Assembly (NCBI RefSeq): GCF_001598255.1
Contig: NZ_BCYP01000039.1
Span: 95,325-159,324 of the forward strand
Direction of reading: 5' to 3'
DNA: 64,000 nt
Source: Mitsuaria chitosanitabida ATCC BAA-476 = NBRC 102408
GTDB taxonomy: Bacteria > Pseudomonadota > Gammaproteobacteria > Burkholderiales > Burkholderiaceae_C
The position numbers were made by a program, and so were the translations under genes. Shown here one piece after another: positions 23,331 to 31,906 of this stretch (within the stretch, counting starts at the first letter, position 1; every line of letters begins with the position of its first letter). The notes beneath the pieces were generated by a model. That model was not told the origin of the DNA. It made no database searches and was given only the letters and a program-made list of their open reading frames with translations.

Positions 23331-24161
23331 ATGAAATTCATGCAGAAACTGCAGGCCGCCGAACGCCTGAACGACTCGCTGCTGTGCGTCGGCCTGGACC
23401 CCGATCCGGCCAAGTTCCCCGCCCCGTGGAAGGGCGACGCCGGCCGGATCTACGACTTCTGCGCCGCCATCGTCGACGCGACCAAGGACCTGGTCAGCTC
23501 GTTCAAGCCGCAGATCGCCTACTTCGCCGCGCACCGCGCCGAGGACCAGCTCGAGCAGCTGATGGCCCACATCAAGCGCAACGCCCCGCACGTGCCGGTG
23601 ATCCTGGACGCCAAGCGCGGCGACATCGGCGCCACCGCCGAGCAGTACGCCCGCGAGGCCTTCGAGCGCTACCAGGCCGACGCGGTCACCCTGTCGCCCT
23701 TCATGGGCCGCGACAGCGTCGAGCCCTACCTGCGCTACCCCGACAAGGGCGCCTTCCTGCTGTGCCGCACCTCCAACCCGGGCGGCGACGACTGGCAGAT
23801 GCAGCGCCTGGCCGACGTCCCCGGCCAGCCGCGTCTGTTCGAGCACCTGGCCGCCATCGCCCAGGGCGACTGGAACACCAACGGCCAGCTGGGCCTGGTC
23901 GTCGGCGCGACCTATCCGAAGGAGATCGAGCGGGTGCGCGAGCTCGCCCCGACGCTGCCGCTGCTGATCCCGGGCGTGGGCGCCCAGGGCGGCGACGCGG
24001 CCTCGACGGTCGCCGCGGGCTGGCGCCGAGGCGCCGGCACGGTCATCGTCAACTCCTCGCGCGCGGTGCTCTACGCCTCCTCGGGCGAGGATTTCGCCGC
24101 CGCCGCCCGCAAGGTCGCCCTGGCGACCCGCGACTCGCTGCGCCCCGACGGCGGCCTGTGA
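23331..24161 (+). CDS. pyrF: Orotidine 5'-phosphate decarboxylase, type 2
   Basis: Last step of UMP synthesis. The 276-aa protein carries the catalytic block [18 protein letters not shown] (Lys95 as the proton donor within D-x-K-x-x-D), LCVGLDPDP near the start and PGVGAQGGD near the phosphate site, which mark the longer type 2 family. ATG at 23331 begins the conserved region; an in-frame ATG at 23271 would add 20 unconserved residues. No other pyr gene is adjacent. Confidence 0.95.
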   Translation: MKFMQKLQAAERLNDSLLCVGLDPDPAKFPAPWKGDAGRIYDFCAAIVDATKDLVSSFKPQIAYFAAHRAEDQLEQLMAHIKRNAPHVPVILDAKRGDIGATAEQYAREAFERYQADAVTLSPFMGRDSVEPYLRYPDKGAFLLCRTSNPGGDDWQMQRLADVPGQPRLFEHLAAIAQGDWNTNGQLGLVVGATYPKEIERVRELAPTLPLLIPGVGAQGGDAASTVAAGWRRGAGTVIVNSSRAVLYASSGEDFAAAARKVALATRDSLRPDGGL

Positions 24162-24384
24162 GGCCCCGGCCGGGTCCACCGCCGGCCGCCAATTAATTGG
24201 CAGAAACCCCAAACGCCTGTCGGGAGGCACGCGTTTCGGGTTTCCTCTGCCCTTCAGAACGGCCGCCACTCGCCGAGACTGTGCGTAACCGGACGTTGCA
24301 AGCCGGGCCCTGGGCGCGTGCGTCGTCCCGGGCCAGGCCATCGCGACGCCATCGAACGACCACACGTTCCAGTTGGGCATCAGA

Positions 24385-27300
24385 GTGAGCAAGGTTTCCC
24401 AGGACGATCTGAGCAGTCTGGTGGGGCAGGAGCTGTCGCCAGGCGACCGCCTGCCCCCGGGTCTGCAATGGCGCGCCGCGCGGCTGTTCATCGCCGCGTG
24501 CGTGGTGCTGTGCGCCTTCAGCGGGGCGCTGCTCGCGCTCAGCGCCTCGACGGCCGAGCCGCTCGGCGGCTGGCTGCCCCCGCTGACCGCGCTGGTCGGC
24601 ACCGTCGCCGGCCTGGCCCTGCTGTGGCGCCTGCCGTCCGACCGCGGGCCGCTGGGCGTGATGTTCATGATGTGCCTGGCGATCGCGCTGGCGCTGACGG
24701 TGGCGGTGTCGCGCCAGCTGGGCCTGACCTCGAGCAGCCTGGGAATCATCGCCTTGATGGTCGCGCTGGGCACCGGCATGGTCGGCCTGGGCGCCGGGCT
24801 GTCGCTGTTCGGCCTGGGCCTGGCGGCGCTGGGCGGACTGGCCACGGCCGAGCTCAGCGGCTGGGTGCAGGTCGGCAACGCCAGCGCGGGCCTCACCGGC
24901 CGCCTGCTGACGCAGCTGATGCTGCTGATCTCCGGCCTGGTGGTCGGGCTGGGCACCGCCAAGCTGATCCGCCGCGCGATGCAGGAGGTCAACGAGCGCC
25001 ATGCCCGCTTCCGCCACCTGCTCAACATGGCGGCGGACTGGTACTGGGAAATGGATCGCCAGTTCCGCTTCACGCATCTGGCCGAGCACAACCCCGGTTC
25101 CTCCGGCCTGTCCGCCTCAGAGCGCCTGGGCCGCGCGCCCTGGGAGATCGAGCACCTGGGCCTGTCCGACGAGGACCTGGACGCGCACCGCGCCGACCTG
25201 GAGTCGCACCGCCCCTTCCGCGGCCTGGTGATGCGCCGCGCCGGCGAGGACGGCGTGCTGCGCTACGTCTCCATCAGCGGCGAGCCGCGCTTCGACGCCA
25301 AGGGCAACTTCCGCGGCTACTGGGGCGTGGGCCGCGACGTCACCGACGAGGTCCAGACCGAGCAGGCCATGCTGGCCACCGAGACCCGTTACCGCGAGCT
25401 GTTCCGGCGCTCGCCCTCGCCGCTGGTGCTGCACCGCTGGGGCCGGGTGATGGACGCCAACCCGGCGGCGATGGCGATGTTCGGCTACACGCAGCGCTCG
25501 TCGATGATCGGCCAGGACCTGTTCTCGCATTACGAGCCCGGCGACGAGGAGCGCGCCCGCCAGCGCGCCGCCAAGATGGAGGCCATGCCGGTCGGCGCGA
25601 TGCTGCCGATGACGGAATTCCGGCTGCGCACGCTGTCGCGCCGCCGCCGGCTGGTGCAGGCCACCAGCGTGCGGGTCGACGCCGCCAGCGGCGCGGCCAC
25701 GCTGTCCTTCTTCATCGACCAGACCGAGACCTCGCGCGCGCAGGACGCGTTGCGGCGCTCGGAGGCCTTGCTGTCGCACCTGTTCGCGACCAGCCCCGAC
25801 GTGGTCACGCTGACCGAGACCGCCAGCGGCCGCTACGTGATGGTCAACAAGACCTTCGAGGAGATGAGCGGCTACGGCGCCGACGAGGTGCTGGGCCGCA
25901 GCACCGAGGAAGTGGGCATCTGGCAGGACCTGGCCGACCGTGAACGCCTGATCGAGGCGCTGCGCCTGCACGGCCGCGTCAGTGACATGCCCGCCACCTT
26001 CATCAACCGGCGCGGCCAGCCCATCCCGATGCTGCTGTCGGCGGCGCCCTTCGTGATGGACGGGATGTCCTACCTGGTCGTGAACTCGCGCGACGTGTCG
26101 GACAGCGAGCGCACCCGGCTGGTCCACGCGGCGATCCTGGAGAACGCCTCCATCGGCATCGCGCTGACGCGCGACGCGCGCTTCGTGCAGGCCAACCGGC
26201 TGGTCGAGGAGATGTTCGGCTGGCCCGCGGGCGAGCTGATCGGGCAGGCGGGCAGCGTGGTCTGGCCCGGCCTGGAGGACTACGAAGCGGTCGGCCGCGA
26301 GCTGGGTCCGCGCCTGGCCGCGGGCGAGCAGGTCGAGGTGGAGCGCCTGATGCGGCGCCGCGACGGCAGCCGCTTCCTGTGCCGGATCCTGGCGCGCGCG
26401 GTGGACCCGAATCACCCCAGCCGCGGCGGCACGATCTGGATCATGGAGGACGTGACCGAGCGGCGTCGCGTCGAGGCGGCGCTGGCGCAGGCCAAGGACG
26501 AGGCCCAGGCGGCCAACCGCGCCAAGAGCGCCTTCCTGGCCAACATCAGCCACGAGATCCGCACCCCGCTGAACGGTCTGGTCGGCCTGGCGCGTCTGCT
26601 GCAGCAGCCCGACCTGGGCGACGACACGCGGCGCCACTACCTGGACCAGATGCTGGACAGCGCGGAGAGCCTGTCGGGCTTGATGTCCGACATCCTGGAC
26701 CTGTCCAAGATCGAGGCCGGCCGGCTGACGCTGGAGACCGTGCCCTTCGCGCTGCGCGACATGCTGGCGACGATGCGCATGGGCTATCTGACGCTGGCGC
26801 AGGCGCGCGGGCTGGGCTTCAGCATCGACGTCGAGGACGAGGTGCCGGCCTGGGTGGTGGGCGATCCGGTGCGCACGCGCCAGATCCTGAGCAACTACCT
26901 GAGCAACGCGCTGAAGTTCACCGAGCAGGGCGCGGTCGCGGTGCGCGTGCGTCGTCAGGACGAGCGCCGCATCCGCATCGAGGTCAGCGACACCGGACCG
27001 GGCATCGCCGAGGCCATGCACGAGCGGCTGTTCCAGCCCTTCACGCAGGCCGACGAGTCCACCACGCGCCGCTACGGGGGCACGGGACTGGGGTTGTCGA
27101 TCTGCCGGGAGCTGGCGACGCTGATGGGCGGCTCGGTGGGCGTGGACAGCCGTCCCGGCGCGGGCGCGACCTTCTGGGCGGAGCTGCCCTTGCCGGCCGC
27201 GCCGACGCCGCTGGGCACGCAGCGCCGCGCCCCCGCCGAGGAGCCGGGCCTGACGGGCCGCCGGGTGCTGATGGTCGAGGACAACCCGGTGAACATGATG

Positions 27301-27636
27301 ATCGCCGTGGCGATGCTGGAGCAGTGGGGGGCCGAGGTCTCGCAGGCCAGCGACGGCAGCCAGGCGGTGGAGGCGGTGCACGCAGCGGCCAGCATGGGCA
27401 AGCCCTTCGACGCGGTCCTGATGGACGTGCAGATGCCGGTCATGAGCGGCCACGAGGCCACGCGCCAGCTGCGCCAGCGCTACGACCCCGAGCAGTTGCC
27501 CATCGTGGCGCTGACGGCCGCCGCGCTGGTCCAGGAGCGCGACGAGGCGCTGTCGGCCGGCATGAACGAATTCCTCACCAAGCCCATCGACGCGCAGCGG
27601 CTGCGGCAGGTGCTGGAGCGGCTGACGGCGGATTGA
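24385..27636 (+). CDS. Membrane hybrid histidine kinase with four PAS domains and receiver
   Basis: A signalling protein of about 1083 aa. Five or six membrane segments fill the first 200 residues (MASE-like). Then follow roughly four PAS domains (about 205-330, 335-455, 460-575, 580-700), HisKA with acceptor His near residue 723 in NISHEIRTPLNGLVG, an ATPase domain (SNALKFTEQ, DTGPGIAEA, TGLGLSICREL) and a C-terminal receiver (VEDNPVN, phospho-Asp in MDVQMPVMSG). No output domain or partner regulator is adjacent, so it may act through a phosphotransfer protein elsewhere. The start is uncertain: GTG 24385 or in-frame TTG 24373; neither has a clear ribosome site. Confidence 0.9.
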   Translation: MSKVSQDDLSSLVGQELSPGDRLPPGLQWRAARLFIAACVVLCAFSGALLALSASTAEPLGGWLPPLTALVGTVAGLALLWRLPSDRGPLGVMFMMCLAIALALTVAVSRQLGLTSSSLGIIALMVALGTGMVGLGAGLSLFGLGLAALGGLATAELSGWVQVGNASAGLTGRLLTQLMLLISGLVVGLGTAKLIRRAMQEVNERHARFRHLLNMAADWYWEMDRQFRFTHLAEHNPGSSGLSASERLGRAPWEIEHLGLSDEDLDAHRADLESHRPFRGLVMRRAGEDGVLRYVSISGEPRFDAKGNFRGYWGVGRDVTDEVQTEQAMLATETRYRELFRRSPSPLVLHRWGRVMDANPAAMAMFGYTQRSSMIGQDLFSHYEPGDEERARQRAAKMEAMPVGAMLPMTEFRLRTLSRRRRLVQATSVRVDAASGAATLSFFIDQTETSRAQDALRRSEALLSHLFATSPDVVTLTETASGRYVMVNKTFEEMSGYGADEVLGRSTEEVGIWQDLADRERLIEALRLHGRVSDMPATFINRRGQPIPMLLSAAPFVMDGMSYLVVNSRDVSDSERTRLVHAAILENASIGIALTRDARFVQANRLVEEMFGWPAGELIGQAGSVVWPGLEDYEAVGRELGPRLAAGEQVEVERLMRRRDGSRFLCRILARAVDPNHPSRGGTIWIMEDVTERRRVEAALAQAKDEAQAANRAKSAFLANISHEIRTPLNGLVGLARLLQQPDLGDDTRRHYLDQMLDSAESLSGLMSDILDLSKIEAGRLTLETVPFALRDMLATMRMGYLTLAQARGLGFSIDVEDEVPAWVVGDPVRTRQILSNYLSNALKFTEQGAVAVRVRRQDERRIRIEVSDTGPGIAEAMHERLFQPFTQADESTTRRYGGTGLGLSICRELATLMGGSVGVDSRPGAGATFWAELPLPAAPTPLGTQRRAPAEEPGLTGRRVLMVEDNPVNMMIAVAMLEQWGAEVSQASDGSQAVEAVHAAASMGKPFDAVLMDVQMPVMSGHEATRQLRQRYDPEQLPIVALTAAALVQERDEALSAGMNEFLTKPIDAQRLRQVLERLTAD

Positions 27637-27688
27637 ACGGCCCTCCCCGGAGCCTCGCGGCGGCCTGGACAGGCGGCACGGCCCGGGC

Positions 27689-29494
27689 TCAGCGCAGGCT
27701 CAGCGTCGCGCCCTTCCACTCCGGCGCTTGCCAGCGCTGGAAGGCGCCGAGCATCGCGGCCTCCGCGGCTTGTCGACGCGTCTCCAGCGTGTCGAGGTCG
27801 ATCAGCTCATAGGCCTTGCGATAGCGGCCCTCGGCGCGCGACTCACGGGCGACCAGCATCTCCTTGCCGCCGGGCACGAAGCCGGCGAACTCCGCGTAGC
27901 CCAGGCCCGGTTGGGCCGGCGCCGGCGGCAGCACCGACAAGGTCCAGCCCTTCGCGCCGCGGCGCAGCAGCCACAGCTCGCGCCAGCCGTCGGCGGGGAC
28001 CGAGGCGATCGCGATCGCGTTGCCCTCGCGGTTCGCCCGCACCGAGGCCGCGACCACCAGTCCCCATGCGCAGCGGCGCAGCAGCGGCGCCGCGTTGTCG
28101 GCGCCCGTCGAGCCGGCGACGAGGCGCTGGCCCTTGCCGTCCTTCGCGGTGGCACCGTCGAGCGTCAAGGTCACGCACGTCTCGCCAGGTTGACCGGGAC
28201 GAACGTCGACCTTCAGCCCGGCCAGGCGCTGCGTCGTCGCGGGCGACGGCAGCGTGGCCCAGCGCATGGCGTTGCCCCGCATGGCGGCGTCGTTGTAGGC
28301 GGGTTGATCGTCGTCGGAGAGCTCCGCCGGCACGATGCGGGCGAAGGCCTCCAACGCGCGGCGAGCGGCCGCCGACGAGGCATCGACCTGCAGCATCGCG
28401 GGCATCGACGAGGTCGCACCGGCGGCGTTCGGGGTGGCCGACAGCGCCGCCGGCAGGCCGACGCCCATCGCGGCACGGCGGGCGCGGATGAAGGCGAGAC
28501 TGCTCCACACGCCGGTCTGCCGCATCAGCACGCGGTTGCGCCAGTACGCGGTCAGCAGCGGATCCTTCAGGTCCACCTTGTCGAGGACGTCGGCGCGCCA
28601 TTGATCGAGCGCCTCCCGCTGCGGCGGCGGCGCCGTCGGATCGACGCAGTCCTGCCGCGTCAGCGCGAGCGCCGCGCGCGCCTTCTGCTCCGGGGTCGCG
28701 GCGGGCATCGCCAGCACGCGACGGAAGGCGGCGCCGTCATAGCAGAGCTGCACCGCGCCCGAGTCCCGCTCCAGCGTGACGAAGCGCAAGCCGTAGCGCG
28801 CGGCCACGTCGAGCTGCGCCGCCATCTGCGCGTCGGCCGCGGCGGAGGCCGGTGTCGGCGCCACGTCCGTGCGCGGCTGCGTGCGCGAGGCCCGATCGGC
28901 GAGCCGCTCGGCCAGCGTGCCCATCGCGTCGAGTGCCTCGGCGCCGCTGGCGGCGTTCATCTGCTCGCCGCTCGCGGCCTGCACGTAGGCGGCGGCCAGG
29001 CCGACGCCCAGCGACTCGCCGCCCGTCTGCTGGCGCACCACGCGCAGCGCGGCCAGGATCGCGTCCGGCTGCGCGGCCGGGCCGGCCAGCGGCAGCAGCG
29101 CGCTCTTGCGGACGAAGCCGCCGCGCTCGCGGCGGTAGTCGTAGACCTGGAAGTGGTCGGGGCGCTCGCCGCGGATCTCCAGCGCCTCGCCGCGCCAGAG
29201 CTGCGCCTGCGCCGGCGCCGAGTCCTTCGCCGCCGCGCGCATCGCGACGTTGTCCCAGAGCACGATCGCCGTGCGCAGCGGCGCGGCGTCCTCCACCGCG
29301 CCGCGCTTGATCGGCGGCTTCGGTGCGGTGTCATCGGCGACGGCGGTCGGCACGGCGGCCGCCGCCTGCTTGATGGGCGGCTTGGGCGAGGCGGTCTCGG
29401 CGGCCGGCGTCGCCGCATCGGCGGAATGGACGCACATCAGTTGAACGGCGACGGCGGCGATGGCGGCGGCCATCACGAGCTTCAGGCGGCACAT
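27689..29494 (-). CDS. Secreted protein with bacterial SH3-like domain, function unknown
   Basis: A 601-aa exported protein. The signal peptide is MCRLKLVMAAAIAAVAVQLM and on to SADA. Two PKPPIK copies lie in a Pro/Ala linker (37-42 and 58-63), followed by an SH3-like domain at about 75-137 (IVLWDNVAMRAAAKD, GEALEIRGERPDHFQVYDY). The other 450 residues are not recognised. ATG at 29494 has GAGGAGG upstream; a GTG at 29578 overlapping the SPFH stop (GTGA) would add 28 residues including a Ser-Thr repeat. It follows the SPFH gene and probably shares its operon. Confidence 0.75.
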   Translation of the reverse strand: MCRLKLVMAAAIAAVAVQLMCVHSADAATPAAETASPKPPIKQAAAAVPTAVADDTAPKPPIKRGAVEDAAPLRTAIVLWDNVAMRAAAKDSAPAQAQLWRGEALEIRGERPDHFQVYDYRRERGGFVRKSALLPLAGPAAQPDAILAALRVVRQQTGGESLGVGLAAAYVQAASGEQMNAASGAEALDAMGTLAERLADRASRTQPRTDVAPTPASAAADAQMAAQLDVAARYGLRFVTLERDSGAVQLCYDGAAFRRVLAMPAATPEQKARAALALTRQDCVDPTAPPPQREALDQWRADVLDKVDLKDPLLTAYWRNRVLMRQTGVWSSLAFIRARRAAMGVGLPAALSATPNAAGATSSMPAMLQVDASSAAARRALEAFARIVPAELSDDDQPAYNDAAMRGNAMRWATLPSPATTQRLAGLKVDVRPGQPGETCVTLTLDGATAKDGKGQRLVAGSTGADNAAPLLRRCAWGLVVAASVRANREGNAIAIASVPADGWRELWLLRRGAKGWTLSVLPPAPAQPGLGYAEFAGFVPGGKEMLVARESRAEGRYRKAYELIDLDTLETRRQAAEAAMLGAFQRWQAPEWKGATLSLR

Positions 29495-29532
29495 GTCGGT
29501 CCTCCTCGGGAGCCGGGACGGGGTGGTCATGA

Positions 29533-29556
29533 ACGTGGACGTGGACGTGGACGTGG
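29533..29556. repeat. Hexanucleotide tandem repeat (ACGTGG)4
   Basis: Four exact copies of ACGTGG lie between the SPFH stop and the ATG of the secreted SH3 protein. If the GTG at 29578 is used, the repeat encodes alternating Thr and Ser. Confidence 0.7.
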
Positions 29557-29574
29557 CGAGGGGGCGATCGGCGC

Positions 29575-30903
29575 TCACTGCGCGCCGGCGCCCTGCGGCA
29601 CAGCCTCGCCCTCGCCCGGGGGCTTGTCCGCGGGCGCGTCGCGGCCACCCAGCAGCGTCTTGCCGATGAAGCCGCCATCGGCCGGCGGCGGGGCGATGAT
29701 CACCTGCACCTTGTCCGACAGCTTGTCCGCCATCGCCTTCTGGATCAGCAGCGGGTGGCGGCTCAGCAGCGCGCCCTCGGCGGCCATCTGCTCGACCGCG
29801 ACCTTGCCGATGCGCGTCTGCCGATAAGCCTCGGCGTCGGCCAGCTTCTCGCGCGCCTTGGCCTCGCCGTCGGCCTCGATGCCCCGCGCCTGCGCGTTGC
29901 CCTCGGCCATGCGCACGCGCGCGACGCGTTCGGCCTCGGCCTCCAGCTGGCGCTGCTCCACCTGGCGCTGCTTGAAGGGCAGGACGTGCTTCATCGCCTC
30001 CTCCTGGCCCTTGGCGGCGATGACCTGCTCCCGCGCCGACGCCTCGGCGGCGGTCTCGCGGCGCACCTTGTCGGCGGCCGCCTCCAGCTCCGTCTGCTTG
30101 ACCTGCTTCTCCTTGAGCTCCAGCGTGTAGCGCATCTTCTCGGTCGCCAGCCCCTCCGACAGCAGGCGCTCCAGGCCCTGGCGGTACTCGGCGGGCAGGT
30201 CCACGTTGCCGATCTCCAGCCCGCGCAGCACGATGCCGTCGGCGGCCAGCTTGCGGCGCAGCTCCCCCTCGAGCGCCGCCTGGATCGGACCGCGCTGGGT
30301 CGAGAAGATCTCCCGCACCGTGTGCGTCGCGATCTGGCGATAGACGATGCCCTGCAGCGCCGGGGCGATGACCTCGCCCTCGATGTCCTCCGGCAGCGAG
30401 GCGGCCAGCTGCGGCAGGCGCGTCGCGTCCACCGTCCAGCGCACCGTCAGGTCCAGGCCCAGCGACAGACCCTCGACCGATTGCAGCGGGGCCTCGCCGT
30501 CGGCACGGGCGAAGCGGGTCGGGTGGTAGCTGCGATCGCGCAGCGGCAGATCGCGGACCTCGTGCAGACCCGGGATGGCGAGCATCGATCCCCCGTGGGC
30601 GATCGACTGGCCGCCGGTCAGCGCGTTGGTCCGCAGGCTGACCTCGCCGCGCGGCACCTCATGGACAGGCGGATGCGCCACCAGCAGCGCCACCGCGCCG
30701 GCCACGGCCGTCAGGCCAGCCAGCCAGGGCAGCGCGCGCACCAGGCCCGACCCGGCGCGGCGCATCGGCGCGCCGAAGTCGGCGCCGCCGCGCGGGCCGC
30801 CATCGTTGCCGTTGCCGTCCGCGTCGGCGCGGCGGGAGAAACCGGGCAGCCGAGCCCTCAGCCGGGCGGCGGCGTCGCGGATCGATTGCAGGCGGTCGTT
30901 CAT
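29575..30903 (-). CDS. SPFH/band 7 (prohibitin-like) membrane protein
   Basis: A 442-aa protein with one membrane segment (about 58-77), an SPFH domain (about 80-260, starting VPRGEVSLRTNALTG), a long Ala/Glu/Lys-rich coiled coil (about 260-380) and a disordered C terminus. This is the layout of HflK/HflC and prohibitin-type scaffold proteins that form membrane rings. GGAGG precedes the ATG at 30903. It is the first gene of a two-gene unit with the secreted SH3-like protein and is divergent from a two-component system, which may regulate it. Confidence 0.87.
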   Translation of the reverse strand: MNDRLQSIRDAAARLRARLPGFSRRADADGNGNDGGPRGGADFGAPMRRAGSGLVRALPWLAGLTAVAGAVALLVAHPPVHEVPRGEVSLRTNALTGGQSIAHGGSMLAIPGLHEVRDLPLRDRSYHPTRFARADGEAPLQSVEGLSLGLDLTVRWTVDATRLPQLAASLPEDIEGEVIAPALQGIVYRQIATHTVREIFSTQRGPIQAALEGELRRKLAADGIVLRGLEIGNVDLPAEYRQGLERLLSEGLATEKMRYTLELKEKQVKQTELEAAADKVRRETAAEASAREQVIAAKGQEEAMKHVLPFKQRQVEQRQLEAEAERVARVRMAEGNAQARGIEADGEAKAREKLADAEAYRQTRIGKVAVEQMAAEGALLSRHPLLIQKAMADKLSDKVQVIIAPPPADGGFIGKTLLGGRDAPADKPPGEGEAVPQGAGAQ

Positions 30904-31079
30904 GAGGTCCTCCGGGGTTCCCGTGTTCGGGTGTTGGGATGGGACGCATGGTCCGGCGCCCGGCCCGGAAGCCTCAATGCGGGCGGCGGCGCCTCCCTTC
31001 ACGGTCCGGAAGAAAGCTTCCGCGCGCCGTCGCGACGAGGGCACGGGAAAGTCGTCCAGGCTGTCCATAATCCGGCGCC

Positions 31080-31796
31080 ATGGTCACCCCCGCCCCCGGA
31101 AACAAGGTCGCCGTCATCGAGGACGACCGCCCCACCAGCGAGCTGCTCGCCGGCTGGATCCGCGCCGCCCGCCCCGAACTGCAGGTCGACCAGTGGTTCG
31201 ACCGCGACGCCGCCGAGGCGGCCCTGGCACGCGAGCACTACGAGATGGTCGTGCTCGACATCGAGCTCGGCCGGGAGCGCCATGCCGGCGTCGCGCTGAT
31301 CAACGCCATCAACAAGCTGAACGCGGGCACGCCGGTCCTGGTGGTGTCGGCGATGCCGGCCGCGATCTACCGCGGGATCATGAAGGCGCTGGACGCCTGG
31401 GACTATCTGCAGAAGACGGCCTTCGACGAGGCCGAGTTCATCGACACCTTCCTGGACATCCTGCGCGCCGCCCGGGCCCGCGCGCCCGCCGTCCCGGCCG
31501 TGCCGGTGGCGGAGGCGCTGCAGCTGGATCCGCTCTGGCAGCGCAGCCCGCTGTGGAAGGGCCAGCGCATCAACCTGCCGCTGACCGCGCAACGCATCCT
31601 CGCCACGCTGCACCAGCGCGCGCCGCAGGTCGTGTCCTACGAGGAGCTCTACGACGTCGTGAAGAGCGGCCGCACCCGCGACAACGTCCGCAAGCACGTG
31701 TCCACGCTGCGCGAGGCGATCAAGGAGGTCGATCCCGACTTCGACGCCATCGAGAACGTGCCGATGCGCGGCTTCCGCTGGACCGGCCCGCAATGA
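31080..31796 (+). CDS. Response regulator with winged-helix output
   Basis: A 238-aa regulator. Receiver residues are AVIEDDRPTSE near the start and the phospho-acceptor Asp60 in VVLDIELGRE; the usual downstream Lys is in LQKTAF. The C-terminal domain (about 165-236) is a Trans_reg_C-type winged helix: LPLTAQRILATLH, RTRDNVRKHVSTLREAI and the wing NVPMRGFRWTG. It is followed, with stepwise 4-base overlaps, by a very small frame and then a sensor kinase. It is divergent from the SPFH gene. Confidence 0.87.
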   Translation: MVTPAPGNKVAVIEDDRPTSELLAGWIRAARPELQVDQWFDRDAAEAALAREHYEMVVLDIELGRERHAGVALINAINKLNAGTPVLVVSAMPAAIYRGIMKALDAWDYLQKTAFDEAEFIDTFLDILRAARARAPAVPAVPVAEALQLDPLWQRSPLWKGQRINLPLTAQRILATLHQRAPQVVSYEELYDVVKSGRTRDNVRKHVSTLREAIKEVDPDFDAIENVPMRGFRWTGPQ

Positions 31797-31906
31797 CGGC
31801 GGGCGACGGATCGCGCGATCGGGTCGAGACGCGTCCGATGACGATGACGATGGCGATGGCGATGGCGATGGCCAGGGCGACGACGCGCGCGAGGGTCTCC
31901 GCATGA
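31793..31906 (+). CDS. Predicted 37-aa coupling peptide between regulator and kinase
   Basis: A tiny frame whose ATG overlaps the regulator stop (ATGA at 31793-31796) and whose TGA overlaps the kinase ATG (ATGA at 31903-31906). It encodes a central run of Met-Thr and Met-Ala pairs from a hexanucleotide repeat, then an Arg/Thr-rich tail. Overlaps at both ends suggest it carries ribosomes from one gene to the next. There is no separate evidence that the peptide itself has a function; chance cannot be excluded. Confidence 0.45.
   Translation: MTAGDGSRDRVETRPMTMTMAMAMAMARATTRARVSA
31837..31872. repeat. Hexanucleotide tandem repeat (GATGAC)2(GATGGC)4
   Basis: Six consecutive hexamers in the gap between the response regulator and its kinase. 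Unit changes would add or remove two codons of the small overlapping frame without shifting it. Confidence 0.75.
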
